DNA of 64,000 nucleotides from Chrysophaeum taylorii (taxonomy: Eukaryota > Sar > Pelagophyceae > Pelagomonadales > Pelagomonadaceae), in contig JAQMWT010000198.1 of NCBI GenBank assembly GCA_029834535.1, forward strand, positions 1 to 64,000, given 5' to 3'. The translations under genes and the position numbers were made by a program. This document shows, one piece after another, positions 10,831-19,729 of this stretch (position 1 is its first letter; every line of letters starts with the position of its first letter). The notes beneath the pieces were generated by a model that searched no databases, had not been told where the DNA came from, and was given only the letters and a program-made list of their open reading frames with translations.

Positions 10831-12979
10831 TTAATTTCGGGAATGGTGTCGTTCGTAGAGGTCTAGCTGACCGTTGTCGTCATAGAAACCGAGGTGTCCT
10901 TTTTCATCCTGTTCATCGGTTTCGGCTTCGCCCTCATCAGGTGGATCGTCCTGGGGATCGGACGTCAACATCTGGAGAAATTCTGCGGCATCGTTTTCGG
11001 CTTCGGAGAGAAGTATCTCGTCGGAGATGGTGGTGATGAGGTTGATTAGCTTGCTCATGCGCTCGGAGCTGGACGTATGTTGGCGACCGGCTTGGCTAAG
11101 ATTCCGCATGCTTTGGAGCTTGCGACGGACTTCACGAAGGGGGACCTTGAAGCGTTGGTCAGGAGTAGATGGTTTTGGTGGATGAGGTTGATTGGGAAAG
11201 GTGACCTTGCGAAGATGCGGGTGCTCGCGTTTGTCTGGGGTGACAGGAGTAGCATGGGGATGTTGCTTGTTCTTCGTTGGGGTGACAGGGGTGGCCTTGG
11301 GCTTAGGACTGTTATTGATGTCGTAGTAAGACGGGGAGCGAGGATTTGGAGGCTTCGGGGGCTTCTTGGGGTGCCGCGAAATTCGCTTTTTGCGGTAGGC
11401 GTGGACTTGGTGAATGAGGTCATTGTCTTCATCGTGTTCAAGGTTGGCCTCCGTGAGAAAAACAGCGACGGGGTCGGTGTCTTCATCGGGATCCGGTGGG
11501 GTGTCATCTTCAGAGGGAGAGGTGTCATCATCGTCTTCGGTGAGGTGGAGACCATGACGGCGGGAGCGAAAACGGGGGTTGTCTTTGTCCTTTGTTGGCA
11601 GACGACCAAAGTCAGTGACGAAGCGCAACGGTTTGAAGTTGAGAGTTGGGTGAGGCTTGAGGTGAGCCCAAAAGTTGCGCTCAAACGTGGAGATGACTGT
11701 GATGCGAGCGATGAGCTTGGGAAGGTGGTTGATGGTTTCCTTGTCTTCGTCGAGTAACAGCGAGTCGTTGGGAGTGCGCAGACAGTTAGCAAGACGCGCG
11801 AAGCCCTAGATGTGTGTTGGGGCGCGGGAGTCAAGCAAACTTGGAGGGTACTTAAAGCGAAGCAGTTGGTGGATTTCCTCGAGAATCTTGTCGTCGGGGA
11901 GTTGAAGAGAAGAGTAGCTAGTGATCTGGCGCAGTTGCTGCTGTACATGACGCACGTAGTCAATGTAGTGAGCAGGCTCATGTGGATCTCTGGGTTGAAC
12001 GGCGTGTCCAGGAAGGCATTATAGACGTAATGCGCGTGGTGGACGTGGTTCTGGCCCGTGTGCTTGTCGAGTGCTAGGCGAACTTGAAGCACAAATTCGA
12101 GTACTATCGGATGGGAAGATCCGAGTGCATCGATTTCGTCGTATGCTGGGTGCTTGACGGAGTCGCTTCCGGCATGTAGGAAACGTCGAAACAGGGGGTG
12201 CACGGTCTCGCGGAGGTATACGATGAAGTCGGCTTCTTTTCCTTGGAGATGAGGTTGGGTGATCGGATACAACTTGCCTTTTGTCATATCGGTCGGGTCC
12301 TTGTCTTTATCTTTAAGTTCTTGGGGCTTTGGCTCGTCGACGTTTTCCAGGAAGTGTTTGCCGAATTTGCGGTAGACACCCTTGTGGTAGACGTAACGGC
12401 CTTGGAAATCTTGCGTGTTCCCGGCGGTAGAGTGGTGGTCGGGGTCCTTGTCGTATTCGTCGATACAGTGGCTTAGGAGAGCGTCAGCGAGATCGTTAGA
12501 TATGCGCAAGACGGATTCCCACGTGTAGAAGCCCTGTAGGAAGTATTGAGTTAGCCTGTTTCAGGCACCAGATGTTCGACGAACAGCTGCATGACGCGAA
12601 ACGAAAGCATTTGGGGTGTGACTTGCGCGTTGTCCATTGACTTGAGGACGGCGCTAGGTGGGTCACTAAAGGTGTTAACTTTAGTCTAGGGATCTTGATG
12701 AGCCGGAGTGGGAGGCGGAGCCGCAGCAGCGACGGCGGGTGGTGGTGCTTGCGTTGCTTGCATTTGAGCGGCGAACGCAGTGAATTGGGCATTGAATTCT
12801 GCCCTCAAGCGATCTTCTTGGTCTTTCATGGCTTGAACATTTTCGGTTTTCTGAGTGGCCAACTCTTTTTGAAGTTCTTGATTGGTTGCCATTTTGCTTG
12901 AGTTCAGGAACGTCAGGGAGCGACGGGACTCTACTGGAAATCCTGGGGCTCTGCTGATACCGGGACTGGTGGTGCCCAA
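10831..12979 (-). pseudogene. Second gag-like relic, frameshifted
   Basis: Minus-strand frames at 12979-12686, 12509-11055 and 11628-10831 together look like one gag-type protein. An N-terminal coiled coil (MATNQELQKELATQKTENVQ, start near 12892) is followed by a Pro/Ala linker, a helical capsid-like part (VLEFVLQVRLALDKHTGQ) and an acidic/basic tail with many Pro, Asp and Lys. Around 11990 the sensible reading passes from one frame to another (YVRHVQQQLRQIT continues out of frame) and returns near 11628, so it is broken. No zinc knuckle seen. Assigned to a retroelement by architecture, orientation and neighbouring relic. Confidence 0.5.
12946..12960 (-). promoter_or_regulatory. Possible tRNA-iMet primer binding site
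   Basis: On the minus strand, just upstream of the second gag-like start, the sequence reads GGTATCAGCAGAGCCC. This resembles the plant-type copia primer binding site TGGTATCAGAGC with a two-base insertion. If real, the 5' LTR of this relic would lie immediately above about 12962. Confidence 0.3.
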
Positions 12980-14220
12980 TACCTAGAGAACAGTAATCAC
13001 AACAGTGTTACCCTTCAGCAGAGCGTGAGAACAGTGGTAGTCTGTCCTCGAATCTGTCTCCTAAACGAGGACAGCCGGTGTGAATAACACAGCGTTTTTT
13101 AAATCAAAAGGTGGCAAAGTTAAGGGAACTAACCCTAGAATAGGGGGTACTAACCCTAATTCAGATTTTCTATCTCTACTTCGGCGACCGTCGGGATGTT
13201 GCGGGTTGCCAAAACCCAAGCGCCACGAAGAGAACCAACACCGGAATACTACTCCCATCGCTCCATGTTTAAAAAACCCCGAAAGGGGCTTAAGATTTTG
13301 ACCACCCCCACGGACGAGGCGTCTGCTCCACAGGGAGCCAGCCACCTTTCGTACTATCATAACCACTGTGGATCCCGGCGTAGTCCGTGGCTGTTTTTCT
13401 CTAAGTTCGGACACGCCATATGCTCCTCGGACCTCGGAGATCACAGCGCTCGGACGCTCGCCACGCTGCTGGTTGGGTTCCTCGATTATCGCCGGGAGCG
13501 CCATTCGGCCCTCGTCTGGAGAATATCATGCGCGCGACGCCGAAATTCGAGAGAGACTCCAGAAACCGAAAGAGATGACGCAGCCATCGTCCCTAGGTGC
13601 AACCAAGGAGTTTCGATGGTCGACTGCTAATAAGAGGGGGGGGGGGGGTAATAAGTCGACCGCTACCGGAGGGGTGGCTCGGGCGTTCAGAAAGTCGACT
13701 GCTAAATTTACAAGAGTCTAACTATCTAATGACGAACTAACCAATAATCAATTACCACAGGCCGCATAGGCCATCCCATTGCATGGGGCGCAGGCTAGTT
13801 GCAATGCCGTAGCGCGCAGGACCAGAATCACGGGGCGTGCTGCGGACGAGGGGGGCTGAAAGGTACGGGGAAGAGTTATAGCCTGTCGCCGTGCGACGCG
13901 GAGACCGCGATTTGACTGGCAACCAGCTCGTCGTTATCTACTGTTTCTTTAGCGCCCCCTGGCCATACAACCCCGTCCCACTGCGAATGTTCCTTCTTCC
14001 AACCGGCCTGCCACGGAGGCGAAGAGGTGCCGATCTACGCCGGGAAGGCAGATGCAGTCCTGCAGGGGTCTAGGAGTAATATCAGGGGGCAGAGCGGGCG
14101 CTGATAAAAGCAGCTCAGATTGGCGGGGTCCGAGCGTCGAGCTGGGGCGAGTGGAAGGAAGGACGTTGACGCAAGCCGCTCGTCTAACCGTCGGCGCGGG
14201 TTAGTAGTTTTCGGTGTGTC
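12980..14220. other. Non-coding stretch, possible LTR remains
   Basis: No supported gene. It contains telomere-like CTAACCCT words on either side of a short palindrome (about 13120-13160), a run of G at 13637-13647 and GTCGACTGCTAA repeated twice nearby (13619 and 13694). Its lower half may contain the 5' LTR of the second gag-like relic. The upper part is the upstream region of the TspO gene at 14221. Confidence 0.35.
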
Positions 14221-15078
14221 ATGTTGAAGATGATGATGGCGTTGGTCGTCGCGTGTTGTGGGCCTTTCGCATCCGCCTTTTCGATTCCAGCGCCGCGTAT
14301 CGCGTCCCAGCGAGCGGCGACGACCGCCCCCACCGAGGGGATGGACGTGATTCCCAGCGAAAGCGTTGGCGGCGAGAAAAAAAATCGCGTCGCGTATGCG
14401 ACGCGGGAAACGGCCAAGTACGTTGGGGCGACCGCGACGCAGTACGGCATGATGGTCGGCGTCCTCGCCGCCATCGATCTGGTCCACCCGCCTGCCATCG
14501 CGGCGGCGCCGCTGTTTGCGTTCCTGTCGCTGCGTTCGCGAGTCTTTTCGTTGTTGGACAATAGTCGCCCCGATCGCGACGCGCAGGATGGCAAGGCAAC
14601 CCCTCCGGACGTCAAGCGCCCTGCCTGGACCCCGCCGGGAATCGCGTTTCCGTTCATTTGGCTCACAATCACGGCCCTCCGCGCGGCGTCGTCGGCCATC
14701 GTCTATGCCAAGACGGGTGCCCTCGCGACTCCGCCACTCCGCGCGATGGCGCTCCACCTCGCCATTGGCGACACGTGGAACACCATCACCAACTGCGAGC
14801 GTCGCCTCGGCGTCTCGGCGGTGGGATGCCTCGCCGTGTGGGGTAGCGTGCTGCGCGCGACGCTCGCCTACGCGGCCGTTTCGCCCGTCGCGGCCAAGGT
14901 ACTCGCGCCGTCGCTGGCGTGGATCTCGGTCGCGTGCGTCCTCACGACCAATATCTGGCTGCTGAACGACAAGCGACCACTCTACCCGTCCCCTGACGAC
15001 GGCACCTCCGCGCCTTTGCGCCTGGCAAACCTGCTCCAACTCCAGCCCAACTCCATCGGTGGCCGGCAGGGGGAATGA
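14221..15078 (+). CDS. Plastid-targeted TspO/MBR family membrane protein
   Basis: 285-aa protein. Residues 1-20 form a signal peptide ending in FASAF at about 16-20, the ASAF motif of heterokont bipartite plastid targeting. The mature part has about five hydrophobic segments. PAWTPP (134-139) matches the TspO P.W.PP signature, followed by an aromatic FPFIW segment. The segment WNTITNCERRLG corresponds to the family loop after TM3, and the end of TM5 (TNIWLLNDKRP) carries the conserved N..IW..N. TspO proteins bind porphyrins and related ligands; plastid TspO-like proteins are implicated in tetrapyrrole handling or stress. The N-terminal hydrophobic segment at 70-105 is longer than in bacterial TspO. 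ATG at 14221 is chosen because it precedes the signal peptide. Single exon; convergent with glutaredoxin 2. Confidence 0.75.
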   Translation: MLKMMMALVVACCGPFASAFSIPAPRIASQRAATTAPTEGMDVIPSESVGGEKKNRVAYATRETAKYVGATATQYGMMVGVLAAIDLVHPPAIAAAPLFAFLSLRSRVFSLLDNSRPDRDAQDGKATPPDVKRPAWTPPGIAFPFIWLTITALRAASSAIVYAKTGALATPPLRAMALHLAIGDTWNTITNCERRLGVSAVGCLAVWGSVLRATLAYAAVSPVAAKVLAPSLAWISVACVLTTNIWLLNDKRPLYPSPDDGTSAPLRLANLLQLQPNSIGGRQGE

Positions 15079-15333
15079 AAAATCCACCTCATTTTTTACC
15101 AATACAGAACAGCACAGTACGTCCACCGCGGTTATTGAGTTTTAAGAGCAAGTGAGTCCCCTTTGGAGCAGCATCTTCTCGAGAAGCTGGCTAGCTAGAA
15201 TCCCCGAGAAGCTCAACGCAGGGGTGGGAAGTCCACAAATCAAGTGCCTGATCATCATCCATCCACCAATTGTGCAATCATCATCATCATCATCAAGGGG
15301 AGGAGGAGGAGGACCTAGCAGTAGGCGCGGACC
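15079..15333. other. Convergent intergenic region
   Basis: Shared 3' region of the TspO gene (+) and the glutaredoxin gene (-). Contains a (TCA)n microsatellite at about 15280-15297 and a purine-rich stretch. No gene seen. Confidence 0.5.
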
Positions 15334-16152
15334 CTAGAGCGCGATTGCGTCGTAGAGGGGGACGTCGCCGGCCTTGCTGAAGTAGTCGAGGTATGCACGG
15401 ACGGTCGGGGGAAAGTCGATGCCCTTGACGAGCGTGAGGGAGCGGAGTCGGGCCCAGAGGTCGACGTCGTCGAGGGAGAGACCCCCCTCCGTGCAACAGG
15501 TCTCGCAGTGGATGAGGGGCTCGAGTTCTTTGAGCTTTTGGTTGACCTCCGCGACGAGCTGAGGTGTCTGGGCCATCATCGAGTCGTAGAGGGCCCAACG
15601 GGTTGTCATGGTGAACTTGGTGTCGTCCTTCCACTCGGCCTTTTCGTACGGAGGGAGTTGGTGATTTTTGACGAAAGCGTCTCGCGCGTCGCCAAACATG
15701 AACTCGGGCAGAACCGTCTTGACGTAGCGGGGTCGCTGCAACTTGCGGAGAGGCTCCTGAACCGACTTTTGCCAGGCCTTGAGGTCGGTGCGGCCCGACA
15801 TGGGTTTAAACGCGCCGGTTGGGCCAAAGCGAGGGTCGGAATCGATGAAGTTCACGATGTCGAGAGACTCGGCAAAGGGCGCAGTTCCCGCCATCTCGAA
15901 GATGGGCGCGATCTTCTTGCCGACCTTTGAGGACGGGAGCTCGACGTCGTCGTTGGCCATGAAACGAACATCGTGCTTGATGTTCTTGAGCCCAAAGGCG
16001 AGGCGTACGCGCACGCAAAAGGGACAATGGTCGTAGGCGTACACGGTGGGCAAGGGGTGAAACACGACTTGCGCGGGCTTGGTGTAGGCCGAGGGGGCGA
16101 CCGTCGCCGAGAGGCCTAGAGCGGCGTCGACCACCAAGGCAAGAATCATCAT
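15334..16152 (-). CDS. Glutaredoxin 2 (GrxB-type), secretory or plastid targeted
   Basis: 272 aa. After an N-terminal hydrophobic leader (MMILALVVDAALGLSA) the protein follows bacterial glutaredoxin 2 closely. YAYDHCPFCVRVRLAFGLKN holds the active-site CPFC (CPYC in E. coli). Then come ANDDVELP, VGKKIAPIFEM (cis-Pro region) and ESLDIVNFID. A C-terminal all-helical GST-like domain ends with LRSLTLVKGIDFPPTVRAYL, as in the Grx2 C-terminal family. Role: glutathione-dependent disulfide or mixed-disulfide reduction. The extra leader of about 40 residues relative to E. coli Grx2 suggests import into ER or plastid; no clear ASAF motif. Two adjacent ATGs (16152, 16149). Divergent from malic enzyme. 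Confidence 0.85.
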   Translation of the reverse strand: MMILALVVDAALGLSATVAPSAYTKPAQVVFHPLPTVYAYDHCPFCVRVRLAFGLKNIKHDVRFMANDDVELPSSKVGKKIAPIFEMAGTAPFAESLDIVNFIDSDPRFGPTGAFKPMSGRTDLKAWQKSVQEPLRKLQRPRYVKTVLPEFMFGDARDAFVKNHQLPPYEKAEWKDDTKFTMTTRWALYDSMMAQTPQLVAEVNQKLKELEPLIHCETCCTEGGLSLDDVDLWARLRSLTLVKGIDFPPTVRAYLDYFSKAGDVPLYDAIAL

Positions 16153-16183
16153 CAGACGTCAGAGAGAGGGTTTAGGAGGAGTA

Positions 16184-16297
16184 GCTAACTAACTAACTAA
16201 CTAACTAACTAACTTCAGACCTCTCCCGAGCATGGGAGCCATGCCGTAACGGGAGGAGCCGGTACGGAATCACAGAGGAAAATCAGGCAGTTCGGGC
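16184..16297 (-). repeat. Short retroposon copy B with CTAA repeats
   Basis: Eight CTAA repeats (16184-16213) followed by TTCAGACCTCTCCCGAGCAT, a core with hairpin CTCCCGAGCATGGGAG, and TACGGAATCACAGAGGAAAA, nearly identical to the unit at 4554-4648. Copy B has about 10 additional bases in the middle (GTAACGGGAGGA region). It lies in the intergenic region between the glutaredoxin and malic enzyme genes. No clear target duplication was seen around this copy. Confidence 0.75.
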
Positions 16298-16645
16298 AGA
16301 GGCGAGGGACGAGGACGGACTTGTTGATGGTGGACCGCCACTACGCCCGGTCTTGTGCGAGGTCTTGCAAAAGCGTCGCAGGCCGCGGACGCGTTGGTCC
16401 GCGAACAATCGACCTGTCCGTCGCGTTCTGCCCAAGCGAGCGAACCTCATCCCAGCGCGGACTTTTTTTCCGGGTGCTAACCGGCCAGCCCGGGAGGCGA
16501 GCAGGCACCGTCTCACTCCGGGACGGCCGGGGCCGCCGCAGGGAGCAAGCGTGTTGGGCGCCGTCCTCCATCGCAAGCAACGGATAGCGATCGCAGGGTT
16601 AGAGTGAAGAGGAAAGGAAAGGAAAGTCAGGGAACACTTCTTCTG

Positions 16646-18190
16646 ATGAGAAGGATGCGGCGCGGGTGGCAGCGGTTGCTGGCGACGAGGACGTACCCGA
16701 CGCCGGTGAAAACTGAGGTGAAGGGCACCGAGATCATGCACGATCCGCTGTGGAACAAGGGCATGGCCTTCGATTGGCCGGAGCGCGACAGGCTGAATCT
16801 TCGGGGCCTGATTCCTCCACGCGTCAAGTCGGAGAAAGAGCAGGTCGAGCGTGTGTTGCGGCTCGTGCGGTCGGAAGAGACCGACATCAGGAAGAACCTT
16901 ATCCTGCAGGACCTCCACGACCGCAACGAGACGCTCTTCCACAAAATCGTCCTAGAGCACATCGGCGAGATCGCGCCGCTGATATACACGCCGACTGTTG
17001 GGATTGTGTGCCAGATGTTCGGGGTGAACTATCGTCGGCCGCGCGGCATGTACTTCAGTCGCCACGACCGCGGGTTGTTCGGGACTATGCTCCACAACTG
17101 GCCGAGCGACGACGTCAAGGTTATCGTCGTCACCGACGGCTCGAGGATTCTCGGGTTGGGCGATCTGGGCGCCCACGGCATGGGTATCCCCGTGGGGAAG
17201 CTCGCGCTCTACTGCGCGGCGGGCGGGATCGCCCCGCACCACGTCTTGCCGGTTGTCCTCGACGTTGGCACGAACAACCCGGACCTCTTAGCCTCGGAGG
17301 ACTACATCGGCACTCCCGAGAAGCGCCTGTCTGGCGACGAGTACTACGAATTCGTCGACGAGTTCATGCAGGCCGTCGAGGCTCGATGGCCCAAATGTGT
17401 GGTGCAATTCGAGGACTTCGAGACCCCCCGCGCGGTGCCGTTGTTGGCCAAGTACAGGGACGATTACCGGTGCTTCAACGACGACATCCAGGGTACGGGC
17501 TGCGTCACGCTCGCGGGTTTACTCTCTGCCGCGAGGAACGCGGGGACCTCCATCACCGACATCAAGGTCCTCTGTGCGGGTGCCGGCTCGGCTGGCCTCG
17601 GGGTCTGTGCTCAAATCGTCGACGGCATGGTCGAGGCGGGGATGAGTCGCGAAGACGCGATGGCCCGCTTCGTTGTCTGCACGAGTCAGGGCGCGCTCGG
17701 CAAGCCCGACGGCTCGCACGGCGACCCCAACGCCACGCGGGGTCTTTCGGACGACCGCAAGCCCTGGGTTAACCCCCTTGTCTCCGACGGCGCCTCGATG
17801 CTCGAGGCGATAACTGCCTTCCGGCCGACCTGCCTCCTCGGCCTCGCCGCGCAGCCCGGCGGCCTCTTCACCGAGGAGATGATCAAGGCGATGACAACGT
17901 ACGCGCCGGCACCCATCATCATGCCCATGTCCAACCCCACCTCCAAGGCCGAGTGCACGCCCGAGCAGGCCTACGCCTGGTCCGAAGGCACCGCCGTCGT
18001 CGCCACCGGCAGCCCCTTCGCACCCGTCACCATCCACGGCAAGACCCACACTCCCTCACAGTGCAACAACATGTACGTCTTTCCCGGCATCGGCTTGGCT
18101 GCCGCCGTCGCCCCCTCCCTCATCCCGCGCGTCACCGACAAGATGCTCTACCGCGCCGCGGTGCGTCCTGGCGTTTCTGTTTTTTTTCGG

Positions 18191-18261
<71 letters not shown>

Positions 18262-18550
18262 TGTTTCTCACGATTTTTGTTTTTTGTCGTAGGTCGCGTG
18301 CGCAGACGCGATGACCGCCGAGGAACGGGCCGAGGGGCGAACCTTCCCGGACCTCAAGCGCATCCGGGACGTCTCCAAGGCCGTCGCGTGCGCCGTCATC
18401 GAAGAGGGCTTCCGCACCGCCAGCGCCCACGACCGGCTCCAGAGCATCATTCCCCAGGACCCCGCTGGTCTCGAGGCCTACGTCGAATTCCAAATGTGGA
18501 AGCCCGTATACCACCCCCTCGTCGATCCGACCCCACGGCACTTTGACTGA
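16646..18550 (+). CDS. NAD(P)-dependent malic enzyme, probably mitochondrial
   Basis: Two exons, 16646-18160 and 18293-18550, joined GCG|GTC to give about 590 aa, the usual length for the family. Oxidative decarboxylation of malate to pyruvate. Conserved blocks: LIYTPTVG with the catalytic Tyr, GAHGMGIPVGKLALY with the catalytic Lys, VQFEDF and FNDDIQGTG with metal-binding acidic residues, CAGAGSAGLG as the dinucleotide fold, and IIMPMSNPTSKAE near the end. The N-terminus MRRMRRGWQRLLATR is Arg rich and amphipathic, a mitochondrial-type presequence; the upstream in-frame GTG at 16604 is not a plausible eukaryotic start. NAD versus NADP preference cannot be read safely. Divergent from the glutaredoxin gene; copy B repeat lies between. 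Confidence 0.93.
18161..18292 (+). other. Malic enzyme intron carrying (TGA)24 microsatellite
   Basis: GTGCGT donor at 18161 and TCGTAG acceptor ending 18292, 132 nt. About 72 nt (18191-18262) is a perfect TGA/ATG/GAT trinucleotide run. Without it the intron would be 60 nt, the size of the other introns here. Confidence 0.85.
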
Positions 18551-18691
18551 GCATTGCACCGATCTCGGAACGCTCCGGAAACCAGCTGGCCTTTTGCAAG
18601 CAAAACTTTGTAATACTAAACGTCAAGACGAAAAATAACTGTCGTGGGCCGTCCGTCCGTCCGCCAGAACGACTACTGCAAGAAGAGCACG

Positions 18692-19729
18692 ATGTTATAT
18701 CTCCTCGTAGTTTTGGGCGCGAGCGGCTACACCCCGAAGACGACGAAGACCCCGTTACCCCCCGACGACCTCGTGGTCCCCACGGAACTCTCGAGGCTCA
18801 TCACGCAGCGCGCCGTGCAGTGCCAGCTGTACTACTGCGAACTGAACCGCGACAGCACCTCGCGCAAGTACCTCGCGACGCGGAGCGGGGTGGACCCGGA
18901 GTTCCACGGGACCGACGGCCTCGCGGCAAAATCGTCGCGAGATCTCGTGTGCGGTCTGTTCGCCGACGCCGACAGAGAGATCGTCGTGCGTCTCGGAGGC
19001 TGGCGTTCGAGACCCGTCGACAACCCTTACATCAAAGCCAAGCACACCGAGTACCGCGTCGCCCTCCGGCCCGGGGCGCTCGCCGAGCGGCTCCTCGAGA
19101 GCCGCGCGCAGATCGCGCTCGAATGCGCTGCCGATCTCGGTTTGTTCGAAGACGACGAGAGGGCGCTCGACCGTCGTCGCCGTCAGATTTTGTTCCGCGA
19201 TTCGAAGCGGGAGAAGGAGATGGATGCGGCCTGCCGCGAGGCCCTTCCTCCCTTCGACGAGACGCGCTTCGGGGATACCACGGGCCGATCGTCGCCACTG
19301 CGCGCCGGCACCTACGATTTGTTGAAGCAGCTCGCGACGCGAAAAGCGGTCGAGGGCGTCATCGAAGAGCGTCGGACGACACGATCCGAGGATGCCAAGG
19401 TGTTGGAAGCGCTCTGGGAGGCACGAAGCCACAAGTTTAAGGGAGGCCGGGCGTGGAAAAGAGCTGATCCCTCCTACCTGTCGCCCGCCGACGACCTCCT
19501 TATCGCGTTCCGCTCCAAGCCGCCGTCGATTATTGGCAACACGCTCTTGGACCCCCTGGCGCTTCTCGACGAAATCTTCGACCGCCGCCGCGCCATTGCT
19601 CAGTCCTGGGTAGAGGCGCTCGCCAATGTTCCAGAAGAAAACCTCCGCTGGCGCAAGTGGCACCTCGTGAGATCTCTAGCGACCGCACCCCCCCCCGACC
19701 TCGCCGCCCTTAGCCCCGACGAACACTGA
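18692..19729 (+). CDS. Secretory protein of unknown function
   Basis: 345 aa from ATG 18692 (an in-frame GTG at 18644 is not used as the start). It begins with a hydrophobic leader MLYLLVVLGASG, suggesting a signal peptide for the ER or plastid route. The rest is soluble, with charged helices (ERRTTRSEDAKVLEALWEAR, SKREKEMDAACREAL) and two Cys in QCQLYYCELN. No family recognised. It follows malic enzyme on the same strand after a 141-bp gap and appears intact and single-exon. Confidence 0.6.
   Translation: MLYLLVVLGASGYTPKTTKTPLPPDDLVVPTELSRLITQRAVQCQLYYCELNRDSTSRKYLATRSGVDPEFHGTDGLAAKSSRDLVCGLFADADREIVVRLGGWRSRPVDNPYIKAKHTEYRVALRPGALAERLLESRAQIALECAADLGLFEDDERALDRRRRQILFRDSKREKEMDAACREALPPFDETRFGDTTGRSSPLRAGTYDLLKQLATRKAVEGVIEERRTTRSEDAKVLEALWEARSHKFKGGRAWKRADPSYLSPADDLLIAFRSKPPSIIGNTLLDPLALLDEIFDRRRAIAQSWVEALANVPEENLRWRKWHLVRSLATAPPPDLAALSPDEH

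Noticed and set aside
14035-15126. 363-codon minus-strand ORF opposite the TspO gene
   Set aside because: It is a GC-rich antisense frame; the plus strand has signal peptide, targeting motif and TspO blocks, and the antisense protein is Arg-rich low complexity.
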